64,000 nucleotides of DNA from Turneriella sp. (GCA_019186965.1 JABARV010000010.1:186001-250000), one strand, 5' to 3'; positions 55,363 through 64,000 are shown, numbered from the stretch's first letter. The notes: a model not told the origin generated them from the letters alone. Made by a program: numbers and translations.

Positions 55363-57126
55363 GTGTACCCAATACGGCGCACAGGCGCGTTTTTTCTTTT
55401 TTGTTTTTTAACGTATTCGTGTTCGTATTACGATGGAGCTACAGGAAATCTTCCTACGGAAATAATTGAGCGTATAAAAAAAAGAACTACCTCTGGCGTG
55501 ACGAAAGAAATGGGCGACGAAACGCTCATCGAGGTAGGAGAGATAACTATATTCAACCAGCCGGTTTTACGTAGAGAAGATTTTTTTGCGCCGCTTGTAA
55601 ATTTTTTTCACTTCGTTACACAAAAAACGGTTATTAGGGATGCACTCAACTTCAAATCGGGTGATAAAATTTCACGCGCCGATCTCTACAACGCGGAAAG
55701 ATACGTTCGCATGCTTGACCCCATTAAAGAAGCGGTCGTTCTTGAAACTCCCAATAAAGAAACCGGTAAAAGTGATATAACTGTAGTAACACGCGATAGG
55801 CTTTCCGCATACATACGCACAGGCACATCGGGAAGCGGCGGCTACACATCGATGGGTTTAGAGGCGGGAGAAACAAGCCTTTTCGGACGCCTCTACTACA
55901 TACAGACGGCGTATGTACGTGAAAATTTTCGTGATTTTATTGGTTTGGGCGTAGGAAAACTTCGTATTGGCGGTACGAAGTGGCAGGCGGGTGCATCTGC
56001 TTTTGAAGGCTTCGCCGATGCGAGGCGTAACTACGAATCGGTAAGTGGTTATATAAGCCATCCTTTTATTGTCGATGGGCAAAAGCATGCATTTGAATTT
56101 AGGGCACGAAAAACAAACGGGGTTCTTTACGATTATTATGCAAGTGGTATAAGGCAAGGGTACGATCCCATATACGGAAAATTTTTTGATTTGGTCTATC
56201 GAAACTATACGGAAAATATTGCCGCGAACTATTTATACGGAATCGGTAAAAACAACCGTATTGAAATTGGCGCAGGGTTTGAGCACCTTATAAGCCAAGA
56301 TTATTATATTAATAAATCAGACTCGTATAGCCTTTCAAAAACCCCGGAAGTTCTTGTTTCGCCGTTAGCGCGTAACTTTTATTTAAACGAACAACTTTCA
56401 AGCCGCGGAGTTACATTTACCCTCAACACGCGAAACGGTAATTATTTGCCCATGAAAAATTTTCACCGGTATTTATTTACCGAAGACCAATTTGATGGCT
56501 TTCGCACATCTACACAAATTTTTCATGCGAATCCCGCTTTTGGGCTTAGCGACCACTACACGCGTACAGATTTTTTTGGGACATGGCAGCATAATTTTTT
56601 CCAAAATTTTCTCCGCTTTGAAGCTGCGCTTTCACGCGTGGCGACATTTTGGGAAAACCGTTACACACTCCCGCGCGACGATGTGGCAAAGATAGACTTT
56701 CGTGTATTCCAATTTTTTCGCTGGGGTACTCTTGCTGCACGTACTTTTGCTGCGTACGGAAACAATATGAGTGCGTATGCGCGTAGAGAGGTTGCTTCGC
56801 AGTTTTCGCGTGGCTTCTATTACGGCTCTTTTTTGCCAAGTTCTGGGGTTTTAATGTCGGCAGAATACCGCTCTCCGGGTCTTAAGCTGCCGTACGTTCT
56901 TGTTGCAGGTGTCGTGTTTATAGATTACTCTGGTGTTGGAAATACTTCGCAAGTTAGTTCTTTACTCGGCAGTCTTGATTGGTACCCCGTAGTGGGGCTG
57001 GGTTTGCGAACGATGCTTTACGAAATTGACAATAATATATTCCGTGTTGATTTTGGCTTTAACCTTAAAGACGGCGCCTTCGATTTTTTAAAATCCCTCC
57101 AGTTTGGGATGAGCCATTCGTTTTAA
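55363..57126 (+). CDS. Outer-membrane beta-barrel lipoprotein (Omp85-like layout)
   Basis: 587 residues from a GTG. The signal ends in a lipobox-like LTYSC, a lax form as in spirochaetes. A POTRA-like region (about 55-155: RDALNFKSGDKISRADLYNA, then DITVVTRDRL) is followed by a long alternating aromatic/glycine sequence of barrel type ending with FLKSLQFGMSHSF, whose terminal Phe is typical of outer-membrane barrels. It could be a TamA/BamA-like assembly or lipid transport protein. The lipidated N-terminus on such a barrel is unusual. Confidence 0.6.
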   Translation: MYPIRRTGAFFLFCFLTYSCSYYDGATGNLPTEIIERIKKRTTSGVTKEMGDETLIEVGEITIFNQPVLRREDFFAPLVNFFHFVTQKTVIRDALNFKSGDKISRADLYNAERYVRMLDPIKEAVVLETPNKETGKSDITVVTRDRLSAYIRTGTSGSGGYTSMGLEAGETSLFGRLYYIQTAYVRENFRDFIGLGVGKLRIGGTKWQAGASAFEGFADARRNYESVSGYISHPFIVDGQKHAFEFRARKTNGVLYDYYASGIRQGYDPIYGKFFDLVYRNYTENIAANYLYGIGKNNRIEIGAGFEHLISQDYYINKSDSYSLSKTPEVLVSPLARNFYLNEQLSSRGVTFTLNTRNGNYLPMKNFHRYLFTEDQFDGFRTSTQIFHANPAFGLSDHYTRTDFFGTWQHNFFQNFLRFEAALSRVATFWENRYTLPRDDVAKIDFRVFQFFRWGTLAARTFAAYGNNMSAYARREVASQFSRGFYYGSFLPSSGVLMSAEYRSPGLKLPYVLVAGVVFIDYSGVGNTSQVSSLLGSLDWYPVVGLGLRTMLYEIDNNIFRVDFGFNLKDGAFDFLKSLQFGMSHSF

Positions 57127-57152
57127 CGTTTACGCGGTTATGCAACTGCACA

Positions 57153-57539
57153 ATGTTGCGTGTGCATTGGCTTGGTAAATCAATCCTCTCTGTGTTTATT
57201 ACAGGCGTTCTCGCCGCCGCCGTTTGGCTTTTTTGGGGAGACAGCTTGCGTAAACTTTGGAATACAAAAAAGATAGAATCTGTGGTTAAAGAAAAAGCGA
57301 AGCAAAAAGCAGAAAAAATATCCACAAAAATAAATCCGAAATTAGATTCTATAAAAAAAGAACTACCTTCTACCAAAAAAGCCGAAGACGAATGGAAAAA
57401 AGCGCAAAACGGTTTTTTGGGCGTTGTAGCCGCTGAAAGAAAAAATTACGCTACGCTATTTTCGCTTTTAAATAATAAAAACGATACACGCTGGCGGAGT
57501 ATTTTTGCAAAAAATGCCGATAAAGCGCCCGTTAAATAA
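57153..57539 (+). CDS. Small membrane-anchored Lys-rich protein
   Basis: 128 residues. A single N-terminal membrane helix (LSVFITGVLAAAVWLFWG) is followed by a highly charged Lys/Glu coiled region (about 35-90) and a short tail. Function unknown. Its end lies six bases from the convergent lipid kinase, within a shared hairpin. Confidence 0.55.
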   Translation: MLRVHWLGKSILSVFITGVLAAAVWLFWGDSLRKLWNTKKIESVVKEKAKQKAEKISTKINPKLDSIKKELPSTKKAEDEWKKAQNGFLGVVAAERKNYATLFSLLNNKNDTRWRSIFAKNADKAPVK

Positions 57540-57547
57540 AGGCGCTT
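57523..57547. terminator. Bidirectional hairpin between convergent genes
   Basis: A perfect 7-bp stem, aagcgcc (57523-57529) and ggcgctt (57541-57547), with an 11-nt loop, spans both stop codons. No long T-run follows, but the place between convergent ends fits a shared transcription stop. Confidence 0.45.
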
Positions 57548-58508
57548 ACGCCGGCGGTACAACCACCTTAATCGCTCTAGGTATAATTGAAAACACAGCA
57601 GGCGCTTGTCCAGGAAGCTCTCCGTCGCAGTCGAGCAGCGCACGCGCATTTGTATCTATAGCGACATGCTTTACGCGGTGGACGCTTATATCCGCCTCGT
57701 GGATGTGCGTTCCTTTACGTACTTTTTGCATTTTTAAGGCCATTGTCAACCGAGTCATTTCGTGCAAAATAACCACGTCAAAAAAGCCATCGTCAACAAT
57801 AGCATCAGGAGCAATTTTCATTCCACTTCCAAAGTACTTTCCCAACGCGACAATAACTCCGGTATAGTTGCCTTCGAGTTTTTCTTTTTTATCGAATGTA
57901 ATTGCAAGCGATTTGTTTTTGTATGCCAAAAGTCCTCGTAAAGTTGCAAGTTGGTACGAAAGGAATGCACCCAGTTTTTTACCTTGCCTTTCCAAGATTT
58001 CAATAACTTCGCCGCCAATGCCGATATCGGCAATGTTGATAAAAACCCGCTTTCGCTTTTTCCCATCGAAGTCGCTAAATTCAACAAGCCCCGCATCGAC
58101 GGTTCGTGTTTGTGCAGTTTGTAAAATTTGTAACGCAATCGCAGAAGAACGCGGAATACCAATCGAACGCGCATAATCGCTTCCTGAACCTGCGGGTAAA
58201 ATTCCCAACGCGGGGGCGTCTTTAAGCGGCTTTAGTGGTTTACCCGCTGCATCGAAAAAACCCGCCGCAACCTCGCTAATTGTACCATCGCCGCCTACAG
58301 CAACAATAAGATTTACTCCGTCTTTAACCGCTTGCCGCGCAATATCCGTCGCATGGAGTTTTTTTTCGGTAAATACAATTTTAGCATTGCCGTAAATAGT
58401 TGCTATTTCCTCTAGAAGGTGTTTTAAATCACGCTCGGATTTTCCTCCGCCTGCTTGAGGGTTTACAATAAAAACGGCAGCGTCTGCACGCTGTTTACGT
58501 TTTGCCAT
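57546..58508 (-). CDS. Diacylglycerol/lipid kinase (YegS/BmrU family)
   Basis: 320 residues with the DAGK catalytic domain. Marks are FIVNPQAGGGKSERDL, the nucleotide motif VAVGGDGTISEVAAGF, LGILPAGSGSDYARSIG and the C-terminal LDCDGELPGQAPAVFS. It phosphorylates a lipid with ATP, in the cytoplasm at the membrane. Its stop shares a hairpin with the convergent small gene, and its start touches the end of the lipoprotein gene upstream. Confidence 0.88.
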   Translation of the reverse strand: MAKRKQRADAAVFIVNPQAGGGKSERDLKHLLEEIATIYGNAKIVFTEKKLHATDIARQAVKDGVNLIVAVGGDGTISEVAAGFFDAAGKPLKPLKDAPALGILPAGSGSDYARSIGIPRSSAIALQILQTAQTRTVDAGLVEFSDFDGKKRKRVFINIADIGIGGEVIEILERQGKKLGAFLSYQLATLRGLLAYKNKSLAITFDKKEKLEGNYTGVIVALGKYFGSGMKIAPDAIVDDGFFDVVILHEMTRLTMALKMQKVRKGTHIHEADISVHRVKHVAIDTNARALLDCDGELPGQAPAVFSIIPRAIKVVVPPA

Positions 58509-59275
58509 TATTCGTTTCCCTGTGGAGCGGATGGAGGCGATACGGGCTCTTCCTTTTTTTCAGGCGACGCTACTTCGCTTTGGCTTAGAGCTAAAACTTT
58601 GCGAGCAACTTCTATAAATTGTGAGCGTTCCTCTTTAACAATTTTCTCTAGTTCTGCTTTACCCTCTGTCTTTTTTTTATCATTCGCATCGGCAAATTTG
58701 CGTAGCGCTGTTTCAAGTTCAACGCCTTGCCCAATGGCGGCTGCGTCGTAGCTTACCCCCTCGACTTGCGCCCATTTTTCATCTAACCATTTTGTGGCTT
58801 CTTTAGAAAGGCTCCAGTCTTCGCTAACGCGGTAGCCAAAACGTACCTTTGCCCAACCCGCTTTTTCTTCCACAATAAATCCAACTTGCCCAACAGGCAC
58901 AGTAGCTAATCGTTTTCCAGAAGCTTGATTTACGTTAAAAACTTCCAACGGCTGCACAACGACAAATGCCTTTGCTGCAAGGTTTGCCGCATCGACGAAC
59001 CCTTGTTTTCCTGTGGTCCTTTCGATTTTTGCCCACGTCTTTTTAGGGGCGTCTTTTTTACCAGTTTCAACGGTAACAGAATTAAGGACTGTGACCATTT
59101 CGGCCCTATTAAGATACTCTACCGGTTTTGCTCCACCCGCTTCGTTGTAAACTCCTGTTCCGTACACAGCATAGGCAATTGCCGGTTGTGGGTCTTTGGC
59201 AGAGCCATCTTTCTTTTTACCGCAAGCGAAAAAAAGTATTAAGAAAATAAAAGGAAAGTATTTTAATGTTTTCAT
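58508..59275 (-). CDS. SH3-like domain lipoprotein
   Basis: 255 residues. Signal FPFIFLILFFACGKKKDG with a lipobox Cys near 18. A region with SH3b-like features follows: YGTGVYNEAGGAKPVEYLNR and later KRLATVPVGQVGFIVEEKAGWAKV. The C-terminal part is a charged helix and ends in a Pro/Glu-rich tail. SH3b domains often bind peptidoglycan or proteins in the envelope. It is the second gene of a reverse-strand group of three. Confidence 0.65.
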   Translation of the reverse strand: MKTLKYFPFIFLILFFACGKKKDGSAKDPQPAIAYAVYGTGVYNEAGGAKPVEYLNRAEMVTVLNSVTVETGKKDAPKKTWAKIERTTGKQGFVDAANLAAKAFVVVQPLEVFNVNQASGKRLATVPVGQVGFIVEEKAGWAKVRFGYRVSEDWSLSKEATKWLDEKWAQVEGVSYDAAAIGQGVELETALRKFADANDKKKTEGKAELEKIVKEERSQFIEVARKVLALSQSEVASPEKKEEPVSPPSAPQGNE

Positions 59276-59309
59276 AGTCAGGAAGCAGAGCTTCGTGTGA
59301 GATAATATG

Positions 59310-59900
59310 TCAATTAAGAAAACCAGATTCTGTTACAAACGCCCCTCGTAAATCGCCCAATTTATATCTTGTTGCGCTATCTTTAGGGTAGCGCCGCCTA
59401 ATTTCCACTGCTGCCCTTTTGTCGAGAGTCGAGCTATCCCCGTGGCAGCCAAGGCACATAGGCGTGGAAATTTTTATCGGGTGCATTGTTACGACGCGAT
59501 TACCCTCACGGTATAAAGTAGGTGTGGCGCCGTCCTTTGCCCATGCTTTTAAAATAGCCTCTTCTTTTGCATTAGGTTTGTTTTCGGGATTGCGATTTTT
59601 ATCCGAAATACGGCGAAAACGGAATGAGTTTACGTGCAATGTATTTGCGGCTTTAATAGACCATTCTGCATTTTTCTTTTTTCCAAATTCTCCTGCAAAT
59701 TGCGAACAAAAAGAAACAGCGGGAGTATAGCCGTTTACACCGACCAATTTTTTGACCGTCTGCATTATTTCTGGCACAATATCGTGCATTGCTTGAGCAG
59801 CAAAGTCGAGGTATGCTTGATCTTCCACTGGTTTCTTAGGTGTGCATGCGACAATAAGTAAGCTACATATTCCCAAAAGTAGGATGGATATACGAACCAT
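59310..59900 (-). CDS. Haem-binding lipoprotein with Tll0287-like (DUF3365) domain
   Basis: 196 residues from the ATG at 59900; the frame is open further but this start gives the lipoprotein signal ISILLLGICSLLIVAC. The domain has AVSFCSQFAGEFGKKKNAEW, FRFRRISDKNRNPENKPNAKE and a single CxxCH haem site in STPMCLGCHGDSS. Similar proteins are periplasmic c-type cytochromes or haem sensors of the Tll0287 type. It is the first gene of the reverse group. Confidence 0.75.
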   Translation of the reverse strand: MVRISILLLGICSLLIVACTPKKPVEDQAYLDFAAQAMHDIVPEIMQTVKKLVGVNGYTPAVSFCSQFAGEFGKKKNAEWSIKAANTLHVNSFRFRRISDKNRNPENKPNAKEEAILKAWAKDGATPTLYREGNRVVTMHPIKISTPMCLGCHGDSSTLDKRAAVEIRRRYPKDSATRYKLGDLRGAFVTESGFLN

Positions 59901-60031
59901 AGTATGTGTTTGTATTTTAGATTGGAGCGTATACGGCAATCTTAAAACAGAAGACCGGCGCACAGGCTCGTAGGCCTACCCACTTGCCTCCCACCGCGCC
60001 TAACTTTCTCCAACAGAGTCCAGAATTTTGG

Positions 60032-60124
60032 ATTATGTCACATTAAGGGATAACTACCTCTTATTATGTCACATTAGAGGATAACTACCTCTTATTATGT
60101 CGCATTGAGGGATAACTACCCCTA
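60032..60124. repeat. 31-bp tandem repeat, three copies
   Basis: Units at 60032, 60063 and 60094 begin attatgtcRcattRagg and end ataactaccYcta or close to it, with two to five differences between copies. No spacer between units, so it is not a CRISPR array. It may be a protein-binding array or relic. Confidence 0.85.
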
Positions 60125-60182
60125 CGAGCGCTGGAATGGCAAAAAACGGGATACATTTTTGAACAATTATCATTTTCAGGCT

Positions 60183-60256
60183 CCTATTAAACGTGGGTAG
60201 GCTGGAATTTGCTCTCTATCTTGGCTTCGCGAGTTCCGGCTACCCACCTATTAAAC
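60183..60256. mobile_element. Small palindromic element with flanking 10-bp direct repeats
   Basis: Arms gtgggtaggctggaa (60193-60207) and ttccggctacccac (60234-60247) form a near-perfect inverted repeat around 26 bases. It is flanked by the direct repeat cctattaaac at 60183-60192 and 60247-60256. Inverted ends with a target-site-like duplication are what a miniature insertion leaves. It is very small (about 55 bp), so a relic or RNA hairpin are alternatives. Confidence 0.45.
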
Positions 60257-60312
60257 AACCCCTATAAAAAGCATAAGTAGACACGTAGACTCTAAAGTTG
60301 GAACAGATTTTT

Positions 60313-61587
60313 ATGCTACAAGGTCTTCTGCTAATGGCACGAATATTTTTTATATTATTTCTCCCTGTTGTACTTTGCGCTGAAAACATTACTTTGGATT
60401 TTGAAGCAGCGGTAAAAAATCTTAAAGAACAGAACAGGGATATTATCGCTGCAAAAAAAAATAAAGATACAGCAAACTATAATTACCGTAGCGTGTACGC
60501 GGGATTTTTTCCGCAGGTAAGCGCAGGGTTAAACTACACGCAGGGAAATTCGGCGACTACAGCGCAGCTTGCAAGCCAAAGCAACCGTTACGAAATGTAC
60601 TCAGCCTCGCTTGGGATAAGCCAGAGTATTTTTTCTGGGCTCGCAGATTATTATAAAATAAAAGCGGCGCAGGCAAACCGCGATCTATCTGAAGCGTCGT
60701 ATTTACAAACGGCGGCAAAATCGCTTTACGATTTAAAAGCAGCTTGGGCCAGCCGCATTCTCGCCGAATCGCAAGAAAATTTAGCGCGTCAAACCTTGCA
60801 AAGGCGTAAAAATAATCGCAAGATGATTGAACTCCGCTTTAATAGCGGTTCAGAAAACAAAGGCTCGCTCCTTTTAGCAGAAGCGTATGAATCTCAGGCT
60901 ATGCGGGATGTAAACCAATCGCAAAGACAAAACATAAATGCAGATACAGAACTTAAGCGAATTTTGTTTTTACCGCAAGAGAGTAGTTTAAAAATTTCTG
61001 GAGTTTTTGAACGCAAAGATCCACCCGAAAAAGTCTCTCTTCAAGAAGTGGCGCAAAAAACTCCTGAATACCTACAGGCACGCGCACAAGAGCTAAACGC
61101 CGAAGCAAGCGCAGATCAGACCATCTCTCCTTTTTTTCCAACGGTAACAGCATCGGGGTCGCTTTTTCGGCAAGGGCCAGATTTTTTTCCGCAAGGCGAC
61201 AGGTGGTCGTTTACGGTGGGCGCATCGTACCCAATTTTTTCAGGCGGCAAAGATTATTATGCTATGAAGTCAGCAAAAAGCGCATTGGAAAGTACACGCA
61301 AAAATACTGAAAGTATTTTAGGTACAAGCATTTCACGTTTGCAGCGGGCTCTACAAAACTTTCGTGCGGCACACGAAAATGCAAAAGTAAGTAAATCTCT
61401 ACTTTCTGCAAGCGATGTGCGCGCACAAATTGCTCGCGTTAAATACATGAGTGGGCTCCTTTCTTTTGACCAGTGGGATATTATCGAGAACGATTTAATC
61501 AATCGCCAAAAAGACGCCTTACAAACCCGTTACGATTTGGACATTGCACAGGCTGCTTGGGAACAAGCGCTCGGAGAAAACCCTTAA
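60313..61587 (+). CDS. TolC-family outer-membrane efflux protein
   Basis: 424 residues. A signal peptide (MARIFFILFLPVVLCAEN, so the ATG at 60334 is an alternative start) is followed by two OEP repeats of long helices with beta parts: AGFFPQVSAGLNYTQGNS and the second, FFPTVTASGSLFRQGPDFF. GASYPIFSGGKDYYA follows. It forms the trimeric outer-membrane channel of a tripartite export system, with the two genes downstream. Confidence 0.87.
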   Translation: MLQGLLLMARIFFILFLPVVLCAENITLDFEAAVKNLKEQNRDIIAAKKNKDTANYNYRSVYAGFFPQVSAGLNYTQGNSATTAQLASQSNRYEMYSASLGISQSIFSGLADYYKIKAAQANRDLSEASYLQTAAKSLYDLKAAWASRILAESQENLARQTLQRRKNNRKMIELRFNSGSENKGSLLLAEAYESQAMRDVNQSQRQNINADTELKRILFLPQESSLKISGVFERKDPPEKVSLQEVAQKTPEYLQARAQELNAEASADQTISPFFPTVTASGSLFRQGPDFFPQGDRWSFTVGASYPIFSGGKDYYAMKSAKSALESTRKNTESILGTSISRLQRALQNFRAAHENAKVSKSLLSASDVRAQIARVKYMSGLLSFDQWDIIENDLINRQKDALQTRYDLDIAQAAWEQALGENP

Positions 61588-61589
61588 CT

Positions 61590-62558
61590 ATGAAAAAAAT
61601 ATTTCTTATTTCTACTATACTACTTACAGCGGCTATAACGGTTTATTTTACTTTTGGGCGAAAGAAAAAAAATGAAATCACTTACAAGGAAGTCAAGCCC
61701 GTGCGCACCGACATCCGCATCACTGTCACCAGCACGGGAACAGTTTCGCCGCAGGGACGCATTGAAATGAAACCGCCCGTGCCGGGACGCATCGACAGCG
61801 TTTCCGTTAAGGAAGGCGATAAAGTCCGCAAAGGACAAATTCTTGCATGGATGAGTTCCACCGAACGCGCCGCGCTCCTCGACTCGGCGCGTGCAGTGAG
61901 CGCCGAGGAGTATAAACGTTTTCAAGAATACTATAAAGCCACCCCCATATTTGCGCCGGTTTCGGGACAAATTATTTTGCGCAATGTTGAACCAGGGCAA
62001 ACCGTTGCAGCATCGGATGTGCTTTTGGTGATTTCAGATAAACTGCAAGTGGTTGCAAAGGTCGACGAGACCGATATCGCTCGCGTAAAACCGGGTGTTG
62101 CTGCTGAAATTATTCTCGATGCGTATTCCAAAGATGTGATAAAAGCAAAAGTAACCGCGATTGCGTTTGAAGCGAAGACAGTCAACAACGTCACCACGTA
62201 CGATGTTGAAACGCTCCCCAATAAACAACCCGATTTTATGCGCAGCGGCATGACGGCAAATGTCACATTTATTTTAAGCGAGCGAATGGGGGTGCTTGCG
62301 TTACCGATGGCTGCGATACAATTCAATAAGGAATCTCCGTTTGTGCTCGTTAAAGGCGCAAAAGGAAAACCCGCTCAACAACCCATTGAAACCGGCGAAT
62401 CCGACGGTGGGTTGACGGAAATTACCGCAGGACTTAGCGACGATAGAGTGGTGTTAATCCCCAGTATTCAAACAAAAAGCGACGACGAAGGCAGCAACCC
62501 ATTCATGATGAAGCGCGGTGGTAGCAAGAGGTCGGGCGGTAAAAGCGCGCCACACTAA
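61590..62558 (+). CDS. Periplasmic membrane-fusion protein (MacA/HlyD-like), short
   Basis: 322 residues from the ATG at 61590, two bases after the tolC stop. The N-terminal helix (IFLISTILLTAAITVYF) precedes TSTGTVSPQGRIEMKPPVPG, lipoyl halves VKEGDKVRKGQILA and PIFAPVSGQIILRNVEPGQTV, then a beta-barrel part. The alpha-hairpin between lipoyl halves is only about 30 residues, much shorter than in MacA or AcrA. The C-terminus is basic and Gly/Ser-rich. It links the MacB-like pump to the TolC-like channel. Confidence 0.86.
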   Translation: MKKIFLISTILLTAAITVYFTFGRKKKNEITYKEVKPVRTDIRITVTSTGTVSPQGRIEMKPPVPGRIDSVSVKEGDKVRKGQILAWMSSTERAALLDSARAVSAEEYKRFQEYYKATPIFAPVSGQIILRNVEPGQTVAASDVLLVISDKLQVVAKVDETDIARVKPGVAAEIILDAYSKDVIKAKVTAIAFEAKTVNNVTTYDVETLPNKQPDFMRSGMTANVTFILSERMGVLALPMAAIQFNKESPFVLVKGAKGKPAQQPIETGESDGGLTEITAGLSDDRVVLIPSIQTKSDDEGSNPFMMKRGGSKRSGGKSAPH

Positions 62559-62566
62559 AATCCCCC

Positions 62567-64000
62567 ATGATTGAAATTTCCAATCTTAGTAAAGTTTATA
62601 CGATGGGCGGTGAATCCGTCTATGCACTCAACAACGTTTCGCTCACCATTGCTCCCGACGAGTTTGTTGCAATCATGGGACGCTCCGGATCTGGAAAATC
62701 GACGCTCTTACAAATTTTAGGTTTGTTGGACACACCCACGTCGGGGAGTTATCGCCTTTTTGGAAAAGAGGTTTCACACCTCACCGAAGACGCATTAGCT
62801 ATTTATCGGCGTGAAACATTGGGATTTATTTTTCAACAATTCCATCTGTTGCCGCGCATGAGCGCCCTCGAAAATGTTGCGATGCCGCTTCTTTATTCGG
62901 GCTTAACAAACTTACCTGAATCGCCGGAGCGTCTAATGGCCGATGTTAGCTTGGGCGATAGGATGCACCACCGCCCCTCTGAAATGTCAGGCGGTCAACA
63001 ACAACGTGTGGCGATTGCACGCTCGATGGTGAATAGCCCGCGCATTTTACTCGCCGATGAACCTACGGGAAATTTAGACACTCTGTCTCAAACCGATATT
63101 TTACGACTCTTGGGCGATATGCATAAATCGGGCATTGGTGTGATTGTGGTGACGCACGACGACGAAGTGGGTGAGGCGACAAACCGCATCATCCGTATGC
63201 AAGACGGAAAAATTATTAGCGACAAGAGCAAAAAGAAAATTGTCACGCGCCCCGAATTTCTTTACACGCAAAAAAAGAATCTTCAGAAGCACAACCCGTT
63301 CACTTATTTCTTGCAACTTCTGCAAGAAGGCTACCGCGCGGTGCTCGCCAATAAACTGCGTAGCGCACTTTCCATGTTGGGCATCATGATTGGTGTTGCG
63401 TCGGTGATTGCGATGCTCGCTCTTGGGCGTGGCGCGCAAAATTCCATCGAGTCGCAGCTTAAAGGTTTGGGCGCAAACGTGATGGTGGTACGCCCGGGGG
63501 CAGTGCGTGTCGGCGGTGTGGCGCAAGAAACGGGTAGTCCTGCGCGGATTAGTTACGATGACATCGAGTACATCGGTTCAAGCGTCGCAGGCATCAAAGG
63601 CGTTTCGGGAAACGTGACGAGCCGTGCACAAATTTCGTACGCTAACAAAAACTGGAATACCCAAGTGCAAGGCTCCAACGTGGCGTACGGTGAAATACGT
63701 AGCGCTACCCCGATTGCTGGGCGCATGTTCACAGAGCAGGAGAATAAAACACGGGCGCGCGTGGCGATTATCGGACTTACCGTTGTGCGTGAGCTTTATG
63801 GCGAAGAAAATCCCATCGGCACGTTTATTAAAATCAACAAAATTAATTTTCAGGTGATTGGCGTTATGCCAGCCAAAGGCGGCACGGGTTGGCGTGATCA
63901 AGACGATATTGTTGTGGTTCCGTTAAAAACTGCGATGTACCGCCTTATGGGCAAAACTTATGTAGATTCGCTGGATATTGAAGGCGATGGCAAAGCGAGT
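62567..64000 (+). CDS. macB: MacB-type ABC transporter, ATPase-permease fusion, 3' end outside window
   Basis: 478 codons visible, open to the window edge. The ATPase domain has Walker A MGRSGSGKSTLL, signature MSGGQQQRVAIARS, Walker B ILLADEPTGNLD and the His loop VVVTHDD. After a basic linker (about 215-250) the permease begins ANKLRSALSMLGIMIGVASV and continues into the periplasmic MacB-PCD domain. MacB exports peptides, macrolides or lipoproteins with MacA and TolC. The three genes form one operon. Confidence 0.9.
   Translation, partial: MIEISNLSKVYTMGGESVYALNNVSLTIAPDEFVAIMGRSGSGKSTLLQILGLLDTPTSGSYRLFGKEVSHLTEDALAIYRRETLGFIFQQFHLLPRMSALENVAMPLLYSGLTNLPESPERLMADVSLGDRMHHRPSEMSGGQQQRVAIARSMVNSPRILLADEPTGNLDTLSQTDILRLLGDMHKSGIGVIVVTHDDEVGEATNRIIRMQDGKIISDKSKKKIVTRPEFLYTQKKNLQKHNPFTYFLQLLQEGYRAVLANKLRSALSMLGIMIGVASVIAMLALGRGAQNSIESQLKGLGANVMVVRPGAVRVGGVAQETGSPARISYDDIEYIGSSVAGIKGVSGNVTSRAQISYANKNWNTQVQGSNVAYGEIRSATPIAGRMFTEQENKTRARVAIIGLTVVRELYGEENPIGTFIKINKINFQVIGVMPAKGGTGWRDQDDIVVVPLKTAMYRLMGKTYVDSLDIEGDGKAS

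Larger units (their letters stand above)
59901..60312. other. Repeat-rich intergenic region between divergent genes
   Basis: About 410 bp without a supportable gene. It holds a short palindrome gtaggcctac (59970-59979), three 31-bp tandem repeats (60032-60124), and a hairpin-forming element with flanking direct repeats (60183-60256), each given below. The last 50 bases presumably hold the promoter of the efflux operon, but no clear -35/-10 pair is seen. Confidence 0.6.

Noticed and set aside
60032-60124. CRISPR-like array
   Set aside because: Units are contiguous with no spacers and there is no cas gene.

Overview
The window comes from a diderm (Gram-negative-type) bacterium: it encodes outer-membrane and tripartite-efflux proteins, several lipoproteins and a Wzx/Wzy polysaccharide locus. 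The lax lipoboxes (ending TYSC, FFAC, IVAC), the many HATPase/PAS/cyclase signalling proteins and the gene mix suggest a spirochaete, perhaps Leptospirales-like. No rRNA is present, so that assignment is tentative.

Left flank (1-9.3 kb): the end of a probable DnaG primase, a sodium/solute symporter, a convergent PAS-HATPase regulator, a class III adenylate cyclase, two coiled-coil envelope proteins, a bifunctional-nuclease/UVR protein and an alpha/beta hydrolase. A small accessory patch follows (9.4-10.7 kb): an internally deleted fic gene and an AbiEii-type nucleotidyltransferase with a small partner.

Polysaccharide locus (10.7-51.9 kb, all on +). The backbone resembles the Pseudomonas aeruginosa O5 wbp cluster: wbpD-A-B, an OafA acyltransferase, wzx, wzy, hisH2-hisF2-wbpG, a GT4, wbpI, a second GT4, a DegT aminotransferase, an initiating sugar transferase, wzz and wbpM. 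This predicts a di-N-acyl mannosaminuronic acid, probably amidinated. Set into it is a legionaminic acid module (about 14-29 kb): a flippase, legB, legC, neuD, a formyltransferase, neuB, neuC, ptmE, legF, ptmF, an unusual aminotransferase/methyltransferase/nitrilase trio, and ptmA. From about 23.8 to 29.1 kb the DNA is visibly AT-rich and uses AGA/ATA codons, as if imported from a Campylobacter-like donor. Passenger genes (AlbA-type and DUF4143 ATPases, with remnants of both) interrupt the locus.

The most notable signal is a set of three simple-sequence tracts inside modification genes of this one locus: G10 in neuD (one extra G would fuse it to the formyltransferase), G9 in a methyltransferase (currently out of frame) and seven AGCC units in the OafA acyltransferase. 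Together they look like a combinatorial phase-variation system for surface-glycan decoration.

Right flank (52-64 kb): a small secreted protein, metK, rpmH-rnpA-yidD, an HATPase-like protein where yidC would be expected, a large outer-membrane lipoprotein, a reverse-strand group (lipid kinase, SH3-like lipoprotein, haem lipoprotein), a repeat-rich intergenic region, and a TolC/MFP/MacB export system that runs off the window.
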